Positions 1 through 6,201 of a DNA stretch of 8,491 bases are shown here, in pieces. The notes under the pieces are model-generated. The model saw nothing but the letters and a program-made list of their open reading frames with translations, searched no databases and was not told the origin of the DNA. This DNA comes from Methanomicrobiales archaeon (GTDB lineage: Archaea; Halobacteriota; Methanomicrobia; Methanomicrobiales; Methanoculleaceae): assembly GCA_012797575.1 (NCBI GenBank), contig JAAZOW010000183.1:1-8491 (forward strand), in the 5' to 3' direction. How positions within the stretch are numbered: the stretch's first letter is position 1; each line of letters starts with the position of its first letter. The position numbers and the translations under genes are program-made.

Positions 1-396
1 AGCCTGATCATCTTGATCCTTGCCACCTCGGCAGCAGGATGTACCGGGCTCCTTGATACGAAGAAGACCAACACGCCGGAAGCCACACTCAAGACGTACA
101 TATCTGCATTCAACCGTGGCGACAGCGACACCATATACGACCTACTCTCCAGCCAGGCGAAGTCTACGAGCAGGAAGAGTGACATCAAGAAAATCATGGA
201 ACTGGCATCTGAGTTCCAGATGCAGTATGATGACTACAAAATCCTCTCAAAGGACGTTGTGGGAGACACAGCGACATTGAAGGTTGAGATCTCTTCTTCA
301 ATGGAAGGAAAACATCTGACCACAAGTGTAGAGACAATGAGGCTCGTCAAAGAAGACAATGATTGGAAGATACAGGGCACCTATATGCAGATCTAA
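1..396 (+). CDS. Small lipoprotein with NTF2/DUF4878-like domain (5' end outside the window)
   Basis: The frame is open from the first base, so the true start and most of the signal peptide lie upstream; the TTG at 13 is probably not the start. The visible N-terminus is hydrophobic (SLIILILATSAAGC) and ends in an AAGC lipobox, so the mature protein should begin at the Cys encoded at 52-54 and be lipid-anchored outside the membrane. About 110 residues follow: a short Lys/Thr linker, then a helix-rich part (PEATLKTYISAFNRGD, YDLLSS) and beta-rich segments ending in a W-K-I-Q-G strand before TAA. This order is typical of NTF2-like DUF4878 lipoproteins, in which a helical 'one more round of flux through the pocket' start is followed by a curved sheet. 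The ligand is unknown. The family call is by pattern only. Codon use is visibly less GC-biased than in the metabolic genes downstream, which may mean weak expression or acquisition. No T-tract terminator is evident after the stop. Confidence 0.7.
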   Translation, partial: SLIILILATSAAGCTGLLDTKKTNTPEATLKTYISAFNRGDSDTIYDLLSSQAKSTSRKSDIKKIMELASEFQMQYDDYKILSKDVVGDTATLKVEISSSMEGKHLTTSVETMRLVKEDNDWKIQGTYMQI

Positions 397-752
397 CCAA
401 CTCTCCTCCCCAGATTCGATGCGGATATCGAGCCAGACAGGGCCAACTCCCGCCGCCCTGAGGTCCCACTTGGGTGTTTGTGCCCGGCCTTGCACCCGAG
501 GCACGGCCCTCCATCGAGCCCCCCACCCCCATGGCGATAGCTGTCAGCGGTCCACGGCACGAGGATGAGGTTTTGCGAGGAGAGATCGGATCTGGCACCG
601 ATCGCGCCAGATGAAACGCCAGAATAGGGCTCTAGAGAGACCTGATGATGGAAATTCTCGCTCGAACTCACCGAGATTGGGTATCAGGTATATGCTGAAG
701 CGGCGGGATGCAGCCTACCGGGGCCGTCCCGATGAGCCCCAAACCCTCAACA
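397..752. other. Intergenic region without a recognisable gene
   Basis: This gap of about 350 bases separates the lipoprotein gene from the cimA promoter. Short open frames occur on both strands, but none has a good ribosome-binding site, a recognisable domain or the codon bias of the neighbouring genes. It contains several short inverted repeats (described separately) and no convincing tRNA. A small non-coding RNA cannot be excluded by reading alone. Confidence 0.6.
584..612. repeat. Two overlapping, mutually exclusive inverted repeats
   Basis: GATCGG (584-589) pairs with CCGATC (598-603), and ATCTGGC (590-596) pairs with GCCAGAT (606-612). The two stems share bases, so only one could form at a time. 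They lie about 140 bases upstream of the likely cimA TATA box, so they would not be in that transcript. Stems this short are expected now and then by chance in 400 bases, so function is uncertain. Confidence 0.3.
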
Positions 753-760
753 TTTAAATA
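753..760 (+). promoter_or_regulatory. Archaeal TATA-like box for the cimA-ilvBN operon
   Basis: TTTAAATA is the most AT-rich octamer in a GC-rich gap and lies about 40 bases before the cimA start. With the usual archaeal spacing, transcription would begin near 780-784, giving a very short leader that begins at or just before the GGTGA ribosome-binding site. The upstream BRE position is not a strong match. Confidence 0.6.
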
Positions 761-782
761 TTGCTCCTGCCAATAGTTTTGC

Positions 783-787
783 GGTGA
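783..787 (+). promoter_or_regulatory. Ribosome-binding site with ambiguous start (ATG 796 or GTG 800)
   Basis: GGTGA matches the archaeal anti-Shine-Dalgarno complement. It is 8 bases from an ATG at 796 and 12 bases from the GTG at 800. The ATG frame ends after seven codons (MSDRFIC), whereas the GTG frame is the long cimA frame. The motif is therefore better spaced for the short frame than for the real one. Confidence 0.55.
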
Positions 788-799
788 AACCCACTATGA

Positions 800-2311
800 G
801 TGATCGTTTTATTTGTTGAATCGCCCCGCTTTTTTGATACCACCTTACGGGACGGCGAACAGACACCAGGTGTCTCCCTTACGCCGGCCGCAAAGCTTGA
901 GATCGCAACTGCCCTTGCCGATATCGGTGTCCACGTCATAGAGGCCGGCTCTGCTGCCGCATCAGACGGAGAGCGCGAGTCCATCCGCACGATCGCCGAC
1001 GCCGGGCTCGCAGCCGAGTGCTGCGCGTATGTCCGGGCCCTACCTGGAGACATCGATCTTGCCGCCGACGCCGGGGCAGACTCCGTCCACCTCGTCGTTC
1101 CGGTAAGCGACCTGCACATAACAAAGAAGCTCCGAAAGACACGCGAACAGGTCTGCGACATGGCCTGGAGCGCCGTCGAGTACGCGAAGAGCCACGGCCT
1201 CATCGTGGAGCTCTCCGGCGAAGACGCATCCCGTGCCGACCAGGCGTTCCTCGCGGCGGTCTTCCGTGAGGGAGTCGACCGGGGCGCAGACCGACTCTGT
1301 TTCTGTGACACGGTCGGGCTCCTCACGCCCGAGCGGACGGCCGAGATCATCCCCCCGCTCCTCTTTGCCCCGCTCTCCATCCACTGCCACGACGACCTGG
1401 GCTTTGCGCTCGCAAACTCGATCGCTGCCCTCCGCGCCGGGGCATCCGCCGTCCACGTCACCGTCAACGGCCTCGGGGAGCGGGCAGGAAACACAGCCTT
1501 CGAGGAGCTGGTGATGGCACTCGAGGTCCTCTACGGTGTCGATACCGGGATCATGACCGAAGATCTCTACCCCCTCTCGACCCACATCGCCCGGCTCACC
1601 GGCGTGTCGCTTGCGACCAACAAACCCATCGTCGGCGAGATGGCCTTCACCCATGAAAGCGGCATCCACGCCCACGGGATCATGCGGGACGCAAGCACCT
1701 ACGAGCCGATCCGCCCCGAGCTCGTCGGGCGGAGGCGCCGCATCGTCATCGGCAAACACTCCGGATCAGCGGCGGTCGAGGCCACCCTCCACGACATGGG
1801 GTACGCGCCGGACGCCGGGCAACTCGCCGAGATCGTGGCGCGGATCAAGCATCTCGGCGATGCCGGTATGCGGGTGACCGATGCCGACATCATGGCCATC
1901 GCCGATACCGTCATGGAGATCGAGTTTGCGCCCTGCATTGAGCTTCGCCAGTTCACCATCGTCTCAGGGAGCAACGCCGTGCCGACCGCCTCGGTGACGA
2001 TGCTCGTCAACGGCGGCGAGGTCACCGGTGCCGCGGTCGGGAACGGTCCGGTGGATGCGGCGATCCGCGCGCTCCAACGATCGGTGGCTGACGTCGGCAG
2101 TGTGAGGCTCGATGAATACCGCGTGGATGCAATAACCGGCGGCACGGATGCCCTCGTCGACGTCTCGGTGAAACTCAGCAGGAACGGCAAGACCGTGACG
2201 TCCCGGGGCGCAAGAACGGATATCATCATGGCAAGTGTCGAAGCAGTTATAGCCGGTATGAACAGACTACTCGGTGAAGAGCATGAAGACCGGAGCCAGA
2301 ACTCTGATTGA
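800..2311 (+). CDS. cimA: (R)-citramalate synthase, CimA type (LeuA/HMGL-like family)
   Basis: Condenses acetyl-CoA with pyruvate to (R)-citramalate, the first step of the threonine-independent route to 2-oxobutyrate and isoleucine. The protein has 503 residues, close to the usual 490-510. The TIM-barrel domain begins FFDTTLRDGEQTPG (catalytic R17, D18), carries the divalent-metal motif HCHDD (H195, H197) and GLGERAGN (224-231), and has GKHSG (318-322) in the linker region. A LeuA-dimer allosteric domain spans about 375-492, ending with GGTDALVDV and a TDIIMASVEAV stretch. IEAGSAAASDGERE and VRALPGDID follow the methanogen CimA pattern rather than isopropylmalate synthase, which usually has IEAGFP; this is from memory. 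Isopropylmalate synthase remains the main alternative. The GTG start is chosen because no other in-frame start precedes the conserved block. The 3' end overlaps ilvB by 29 bases. Feedback control by isoleucine through the C-terminal domain is likely by family. Confidence 0.85.
   Translation: MIVLFVESPRFFDTTLRDGEQTPGVSLTPAAKLEIATALADIGVHVIEAGSAAASDGERESIRTIADAGLAAECCAYVRALPGDIDLAADAGADSVHLVVPVSDLHITKKLRKTREQVCDMAWSAVEYAKSHGLIVELSGEDASRADQAFLAAVFREGVDRGADRLCFCDTVGLLTPERTAEIIPPLLFAPLSIHCHDDLGFALANSIAALRAGASAVHVTVNGLGERAGNTAFEELVMALEVLYGVDTGIMTEDLYPLSTHIARLTGVSLATNKPIVGEMAFTHESGIHAHGIMRDASTYEPIRPELVGRRRRIVIGKHSGSAAVEATLHDMGYAPDAGQLAEIVARIKHLGDAGMRVTDADIMAIADTVMEIEFAPCIELRQFTIVSGSNAVPTASVTMLVNGGEVTGAAVGNGPVDAAIRALQRSVADVGSVRLDEYRVDAITGGTDALVDVSVKLSRNGKTVTSRGARTDIIMASVEAVIAGMNRLLGEEHEDRSQNSD
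2273..2277 (+). promoter_or_regulatory. Ribosome-binding site that fixes the ilvB start
   Basis: GGTGA lies inside the end of cimA, 5 bases before the ATG at 2283. An in-frame GTG at 2274 is part of this motif and therefore unlikely to be the start. Confidence 0.65.
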
Positions 2312-3959
2312 AGCGCTCCAGCGCGACGGGGTGGATACCATCTTCGGCTACCCCGGTGGCTCAGTGTTGCCGATATACGACGAGCTCTACGACTCGTCGA
2401 TCCGGCACATACTGGTGAGGCATGAACAGGCAGCGGCACATGCAGCCGACGGCTACGCACGTGCCAGCGGCCGGGTAGGGGTATGCCTTGCAACCTCAGG
2501 TCCCGGTGCGTGTAACCTGGTGACCGGGATCGCGACGGCATACATGGACTCTGTACCGATCGTAGCGTTCACCGGCCAGGTACCGACCGGCATGCTCGGG
2601 AACGACGCGTTCCAGGAATCAGACATCACCGGTATTACGATGCCGGTCACAAAACATAACTACCTCGTGAAGGATGCTGACGACCTTGACCGCGTGGTCC
2701 AGGAGGCGTTCTACATCGCGCGGACCGGCCGACCCGGCCCGGTGCTGATCGACCTCCCAAAAGACGTCACGAACGGTCCTGCGAAGGGCGGGGGGGCGTC
2801 TCCCGGGAAGGTCACCCTCCGGGGCTACCAACCCACCTACGAGGGGCACGTCCGCCAGATCGATAGAGCGCTCGACCTGATCGTCGAGTCTGAGCGTCCC
2901 CTGATCTATGCCGGTGGGGGAGTGGTCCACTCGGGGGCATCGGCCGAACTCCTGAGGTTTGCCGAGGCAACCGCCATCCCGGTGACGACGACCCTGATGG
3001 GTCTTGGCGCCGTCCCCGGCGATCACCCGCTCTGCCTCGGCATGCTCGGTATGCACGGCACCCAGACAGCGAACTACGCGGTCACCGGATGCGACCTCCT
3101 CATCGCCATAGGCGCCCGGTTCGATGACCGGGTGACCGGCAAGATCGAGACCTTCGCGCCGAACGCCGCGGTCATCCACATCGATATCGACCCGGCCGAG
3201 ATCGGGAAGAACAAGTTCGTCGACGTCCCGATCGTCGGCGACGTCAAGGCGGTGCTCCAGACCCTCCTCCAGCGGATGCAGAGGCGGGGGGATACAGCAG
3301 ATTGGGTGGCGAGGATCAACGCCTGGAAGGCGCAGTACCCCCTCCACTACCAAACCGATGATCGTCTCCGCCCGCAGTACATCATCGAGGAGCTCTCCCG
3401 TCTCCTGGACGGTGAAGGGGTCATCGCAAGCGAGGTGGGCCAGAATCAGATGTGGACTGCGCTCTACTACTGCTTCAAGAAACCCCGGACCTGGATCACC
3501 TCAGGCGGTCTCGGGACGATGGGGTATGGGTTCCCGGCGGCCATCGGCGCCCACTTCGCCCGGCCGGACCTCCCGGTCGTCGATATCGCCGGCGATGGGA
3601 GCTTTCAGATGAACATCCAGGAGCTCGGGACGGTCGCGCACTACAGGATCCCGGTCAAGGTCGTGATCTTAAACAACATGTACCTCGGCATGGTGCGCCA
3701 GTGGCAGGAACTCTTCTACGACCGCCGCTACTCCTACACCGAGCTCCCGCCGGTGGAGTTCGTCAGGATCGCAGAGGCCTACGGTGTCGAGGGCATCACG
3801 GTCGATGAGAAGGATGATGTCCGGGAAGCCCTCGAGACCGCCCTTGCGACCGACGGCCCGTTCGTCCTCGACTTCAGGATCGAACGGGAGGAGAACGTCT
3901 TTCCCATGGTCCCCGCGGGGGCTGCGATCAACGAGATGATCGGGGTGCACCGCGAATGA
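2283..3959 (+). CDS. ilvB: Acetolactate synthase, catalytic (large) subunit
   Basis: Thiamine-diphosphate enzyme that joins two pyruvates to 2-acetolactate (valine, leucine) or pyruvate and 2-oxobutyrate to 2-aceto-2-hydroxybutyrate (isoleucine). It has 558 residues, a normal length. The N-terminal ThDP-pyrimidine domain shows FGYPGG and the catalytic glutamate E48 in RHEQAAAHAADGYAR. The central FAD-binding domain has the acetolactate synthase signature GARFDDRVTG (277-286). The C-terminal ThDP-diphosphate domain has GDGSFQMN (G437-D438-G439) with the distal NN at 464-465, followed by MYLGMVRQWQ. That tryptophan (W474) sits where acetohydroxyacid synthases use one to favour 2-oxobutyrate, which fits the linked cimA. 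ATG 2283 is preferred over GTG 2274 because the GTG overlaps the ribosome-binding site. The gene overlaps cimA by 29 bases and ilvN by 4, so translation is probably coupled. No ilvC or ilvD is present in this window. Confidence 0.95.
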   Translation: MKTGARTLIEALQRDGVDTIFGYPGGSVLPIYDELYDSSIRHILVRHEQAAAHAADGYARASGRVGVCLATSGPGACNLVTGIATAYMDSVPIVAFTGQVPTGMLGNDAFQESDITGITMPVTKHNYLVKDADDLDRVVQEAFYIARTGRPGPVLIDLPKDVTNGPAKGGGASPGKVTLRGYQPTYEGHVRQIDRALDLIVESERPLIYAGGGVVHSGASAELLRFAEATAIPVTTTLMGLGAVPGDHPLCLGMLGMHGTQTANYAVTGCDLLIAIGARFDDRVTGKIETFAPNAAVIHIDIDPAEIGKNKFVDVPIVGDVKAVLQTLLQRMQRRGDTADWVARINAWKAQYPLHYQTDDRLRPQYIIEELSRLLDGEGVIASEVGQNQMWTALYYCFKKPRTWITSGGLGTMGYGFPAAIGAHFARPDLPVVDIAGDGSFQMNIQELGTVAHYRIPVKVVILNNMYLGMVRQWQELFYDRRYSYTELPPVEFVRIAEAYGVEGITVDEKDDVREALETALATDGPFVLDFRIEREENVFPMVPAGAAINEMIGVHRE

Positions 3960-4459
3960 AGCCGCATACGCTGAGCGTCCTCGTGGAGAATCGGGCAGGC
4001 GTCCTGAGCCGTGTCGCGGGCATGTTCTCGCGCCGGGGGTTCAACATCGAGAGCCTCGCCGTTGGGACCTGCGAGGAGCCTGACATGAGCCGGATCACGA
4101 TCGTGGTGAACGGCGATGACACCGTGGTCGAGCAGGTGATGAAGCAGACCAATAAGCTCATCGACGTCATCAAGGTATCCGACCTGACCGAGCGGGAGAG
4201 CGTGGAGCGCGAGCTCGCTCTCATCAAGGTGGCCGCCGAACCAGGCACCTCCCGTGCCGAGATCCTCCAGATCGCTGATATCTTCCGGGCCCAGGTCGTG
4301 GACGTCGGGACAAAGACGCTGGTGCTCCAGGTGGCCGGGGATACAGAGAAGATCGACGCGCTCGAGAAACTTCTGCGCCAGTACGGTATCAAGGAGCTCG
4401 TCCGCACCGGAAAGATAGCTATCCTCCGGGGCTCAAAGACCGTAAAGAGCTCGAAATAA
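3956..4459 (+). CDS. ilvN: Acetolactate synthase, regulatory (small) subunit
   Basis: Small subunit that activates IlvB and confers end-product control. It has 167 residues, matching the usual 160-175. An N-terminal ACT domain (about 4-80) starts LSVLVENRAGVLSRVAGMF and continues SRRGFNIESL. N12, G15 and N30 align with E. coli IlvH N11, G14 and N29, positions associated with valine binding, so valine inhibition is probably retained. A second ALS_ss_C domain covers about 84-160 (IFRAQVVDVGTKTLVLQVAG). The ATG overlaps the ilvB stop as ATGA, and GGGGTG (3942-3947) upstream can serve as ribosome-binding site. This arrangement favours balanced large and small subunit synthesis. It is the last gene of the operon, since a T-tract follows within ten bases of the stop and a separate promoter appears before the next gene. 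The symbol ilvH would be equally valid. Confidence 0.95.
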   Translation: MKPHTLSVLVENRAGVLSRVAGMFSRRGFNIESLAVGTCEEPDMSRITIVVNGDDTVVEQVMKQTNKLIDVIKVSDLTERESVERELALIKVAAEPGTSRAEILQIADIFRAQVVDVGTKTLVLQVAGDTEKIDALEKLLRQYGIKELVRTGKIAILRGSKTVKSSK

Positions 4460-4464
4460 CCCCA

Positions 4465-4469
4465 TTTTT
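4465..4469 (+). terminator. Oligo-T terminator candidate after ilvN
   Basis: A T5 run begins 6 bases after the ilvN stop. Archaeal RNA polymerase commonly terminates on such U-tracts without a hairpin. A weak CCCC-GAAC-GGGG hairpin (4487-4498) lies just downstream. Confidence 0.5.
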
Positions 4470-4524
4470 GGTATACGGGCTTCTACCCCCGAACGGGGCG
4501 GCATCCTCGCTCCCAGCGATTACG

Positions 4525-4530
4525 TTATAT
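4525..4530 (+). promoter_or_regulatory. TATA-like box for the small peptide/symporter unit
   Basis: TTATAT in the context acgTTATATgttag lies about 27-32 bases before the ATG at 4557. Archaeal spacing would put transcription start at about 4552-4556, so the message would be leaderless or nearly so; consistent with this, no Shine-Dalgarno motif precedes the ATG. A TGTCA/TGACA inverted repeat (4538-4552) sits between the box and the start and could be an operator. Confidence 0.5.
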
Positions 4531-4556
4531 GTTAGCGTGTCACATACTGACATAGC

Positions 4557-4664
4557 ATGTTCTTCGAATTACCTCTCCACACTGGACTGATCCTGGGCGT
4601 CGCCGTCGCCCTGATCATCATGGTGCTCACCCTCTGGGGGCTCCGGTTCAGGGAGGCCCCCTGA
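4557..4664 (+). CDS. 35-residue single-helix membrane peptide, probable symporter accessory subunit
   Basis: A complete 35-residue frame starts at ATG 4557 and ends at TGA 4662-4664, immediately followed by the ATG of the symporter (TGAATG, no spacer). The peptide begins MFFELPLHTG, then has one strongly hydrophobic helix (about residues 9-29, rich in L, I, V, A, with a Trp near the end), and finishes with a short positively charged tail, RFREAP. The charge distribution suggests the C-terminus faces the cytoplasm. Third codon positions are mostly G or C as in neighbouring genes, and the symporter's own GGGAGG ribosome-binding site (4651-4656) lies inside this frame. Known parallels are small membrane partners of sodium symporters: YhdT with PanF, YjcH with ActP, and MetS with MetP. 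This one is shorter than YhdT or YjcH and has only one helix. A role in symporter assembly or stability is inferred from context. Confidence 0.72.
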   Translation: MFFELPLHTGLILGVAVALIIMVLTLWGLRFREAP

Positions 4665-6182
4665 ATGGCGGACCTGACGACACTTGTGCTGATCGGGCTC
4701 TACTTCGTCGTGCTCATCGGCATCGGGAACTGGGCCTCAAAGAAGATCCATAACACCGAGGACTATATCCTCGCCGGGAGATCGCTTGGCTTCTGGGTCT
4801 TCACGATCCTGATCGTCTGCTCCATCTGTAGCGGTATGACGCTGCTTGGCGTCAGCGGGTTCGGCTACTCCTCAGGTTGGCCCGGTATATGGGAGCAGAT
4901 CTTCGTCCCGCTCTCGGCCTCGTTCTGTATCATCGTCTTCGGGGTGAAGCTTCAGGCCATCGGGGAGGGGCGGGGTTACCTGACCATCCAGGACTACCTT
5001 GCAGAGAGGTTCGAGAGTCCCCGGGCACTCCGTGGACTCTCGGCCGTTGCGGGGATCGTCGTCTCGCTGATCTACCTGGTGGGACAGTACGCCGCGATCA
5101 GCATCGTGCTCGTCTGGCTCTTCGGTATACCGCACTGGATAGCGCTCCTCATCGCCGGGGTCATCATCACCGCCTACACGGTCGTCGGGGGGCTCTACGC
5201 CGTATCCTGGACGACCCTGTTCCAGGGCGGGATCCTGATCGTCGGTATTCTCCTGATGGCTCCACCCGTCATCGCCAGCGCCGGCGGGCTCGCCCACATC
5301 GATACCGTGCTCGCCGGTATCGATCCAAACTTCGTCGAACCCTGGTATCCAAGCCCGGCTTACGCCCCGTACGCCTACGCGACGCCGGAGTTCCTCGTCT
5401 CGTTCGGTATCCTCCTCATGGTCGGGCTTGCCTGTGCACCACACGTCATCAACAACGTCTTGGCCGCAAAAGAGGCCCGGTACTTCAAGTGGGCGCCGCT
5501 CGTCGCGTTCGGGATCTACGCGGTCGTCATGTTCCTCGTAAAGTTCACCGGGTTTGCCGTGCGCGCGCTCGTCGAGGAGGGGACGCTTGCGCTCCCTGAG
5601 GCTGTGAACGCACAGGACTATGCCTTCATCGTCGGTGTTGAACATGCCATGCCGAGCGTGGCGCTCTGGGCGCTCTTTGCCGTGATCGTCCTTGCCGCAG
5701 TGATGTCCACGACCGATCGGCTCATGCTCACCGTCGGCACCATGTTCGCATGGGACATCTACAAAAACATCCTCCGCCCCTCAGCGCCCGACAAAGAGGT
5801 CCTCCTCGTCTCGAAGGCTGCGATCGTCATCGGGGCCGGCGGCACGCTCCTGCTTGCCATCAACCCTCCTCCGATGCTTGCGTGGCTGATCTGGATGGGC
5901 ATCGGAGTCATGCTCGCGACGTTTGCTGTCCCACTGCTTGCCGGACTCTACTGGCGCGGCGCCACCGGGGAAGGAGCGATCGCAAGCATGGCGAGCGGGC
6001 TTGTCGCGGCTGCAGCCTTCGGCTACTGGCACCAGTTCGTGACGCCACTCCCGGTGCACTTCAGCCTCTACGCGCTCGTGATATCGATCCTCATGATGAT
6101 CGTCGTCAGTCTCCTGACCGCGTCGAACTCGCGGGATGCACTCGACAATACTCAGACCGGCTGGTTCATCCAGTCCCCGTGA
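4665..6182 (+). CDS. Sodium:solute symporter (SSS family), substrate unknown
   Basis: Integral-membrane, sodium-driven uptake carrier with the LeuT fold. It has 505 residues and about 13 predicted hydrophobic helices, as expected for the family. Family marks are the N-terminal NTEDYILAGRSLGFW segment after TM1 (the usual 'DYFLAGR' block), GGLYAVSWTTLFQGG (from residue 175), and VMSTTDRLML (S348, T349, T350), the TM8 region that supplies sodium-site hydroxyls in vSGLT-type carriers. Overall feel is of the PanF/PutP/MctP-like branch. The substrate cannot be read from sequence; pantothenate, proline, monocarboxylates or acetate are all possible. GGGAGG (4651-4656) is an 8-base-spaced ribosome-binding site. 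The gene is directly abutted by the 35-residue peptide gene upstream and is likely cotranscribed and translationally coupled with it. It converges on the NSS transporter gene with 19 bases between stops. Confidence 0.9.
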   Translation: MADLTTLVLIGLYFVVLIGIGNWASKKIHNTEDYILAGRSLGFWVFTILIVCSICSGMTLLGVSGFGYSSGWPGIWEQIFVPLSASFCIIVFGVKLQAIGEGRGYLTIQDYLAERFESPRALRGLSAVAGIVVSLIYLVGQYAAISIVLVWLFGIPHWIALLIAGVIITAYTVVGGLYAVSWTTLFQGGILIVGILLMAPPVIASAGGLAHIDTVLAGIDPNFVEPWYPSPAYAPYAYATPEFLVSFGILLMVGLACAPHVINNVLAAKEARYFKWAPLVAFGIYAVVMFLVKFTGFAVRALVEEGTLALPEAVNAQDYAFIVGVEHAMPSVALWALFAVIVLAAVMSTTDRLMLTVGTMFAWDIYKNILRPSAPDKEVLLVSKAAIVIGAGGTLLLAINPPPMLAWLIWMGIGVMLATFAVPLLAGLYWRGATGEGAIASMASGLVAAAAFGYWHQFVTPLPVHFSLYALVISILMMIVVSLLTASNSRDALDNTQTGWFIQSP

Positions 6183-6186
6183 CCTC

Positions 6187-6192
6187 TTTTTT
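6187..6192 (+). terminator. Oligo-T terminator candidate after the SSS gene
   Basis: A T6 run begins 5 bases after the symporter stop, inside the 19-base gap between convergent genes. No equivalent T-tract is seen for the opposite-strand transporter. Confidence 0.55.
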
Positions 6193-6201
6193 CGTCTGCA
6201 C

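Noticed and set aside
393..671. 92-residue minus-strand frame in the intergenic gap
   Set aside because: No ribosome-binding site, no recognisable domain, and Gly/Ser/Pro-rich composition typical of non-coding GC-rich DNA.
643..698. Possible archaeal C/D-box guide RNA (TGATGA at 643, CTGA at 695, 56 bases apart)
   Set aside because: The C box lacks the preferred purine before it, no internal D'/C' pair is visible and the flanks do not form a terminal stem.
1040..1759. 239-residue frame on the minus strand inside cimA, and similar long frames opposite ilvB and the SSS gene
   Set aside because: Composition is charged, low in pattern and explained by the codon bias of the conserved plus-strand genes.
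2274..2282. GTG start for ilvB nine bases upstream of ATG 2283
   Set aside because: The GTG is part of the GGTGA ribosome-binding site for the ATG and adds no conserved residues.
4487..4498. CCCC-GAAC-GGGG hairpin as a bacterial-type terminator of ilvN
   Set aside because: The stem is only 4 bp and is not followed by a T-run; the T5 tract lies upstream of it.
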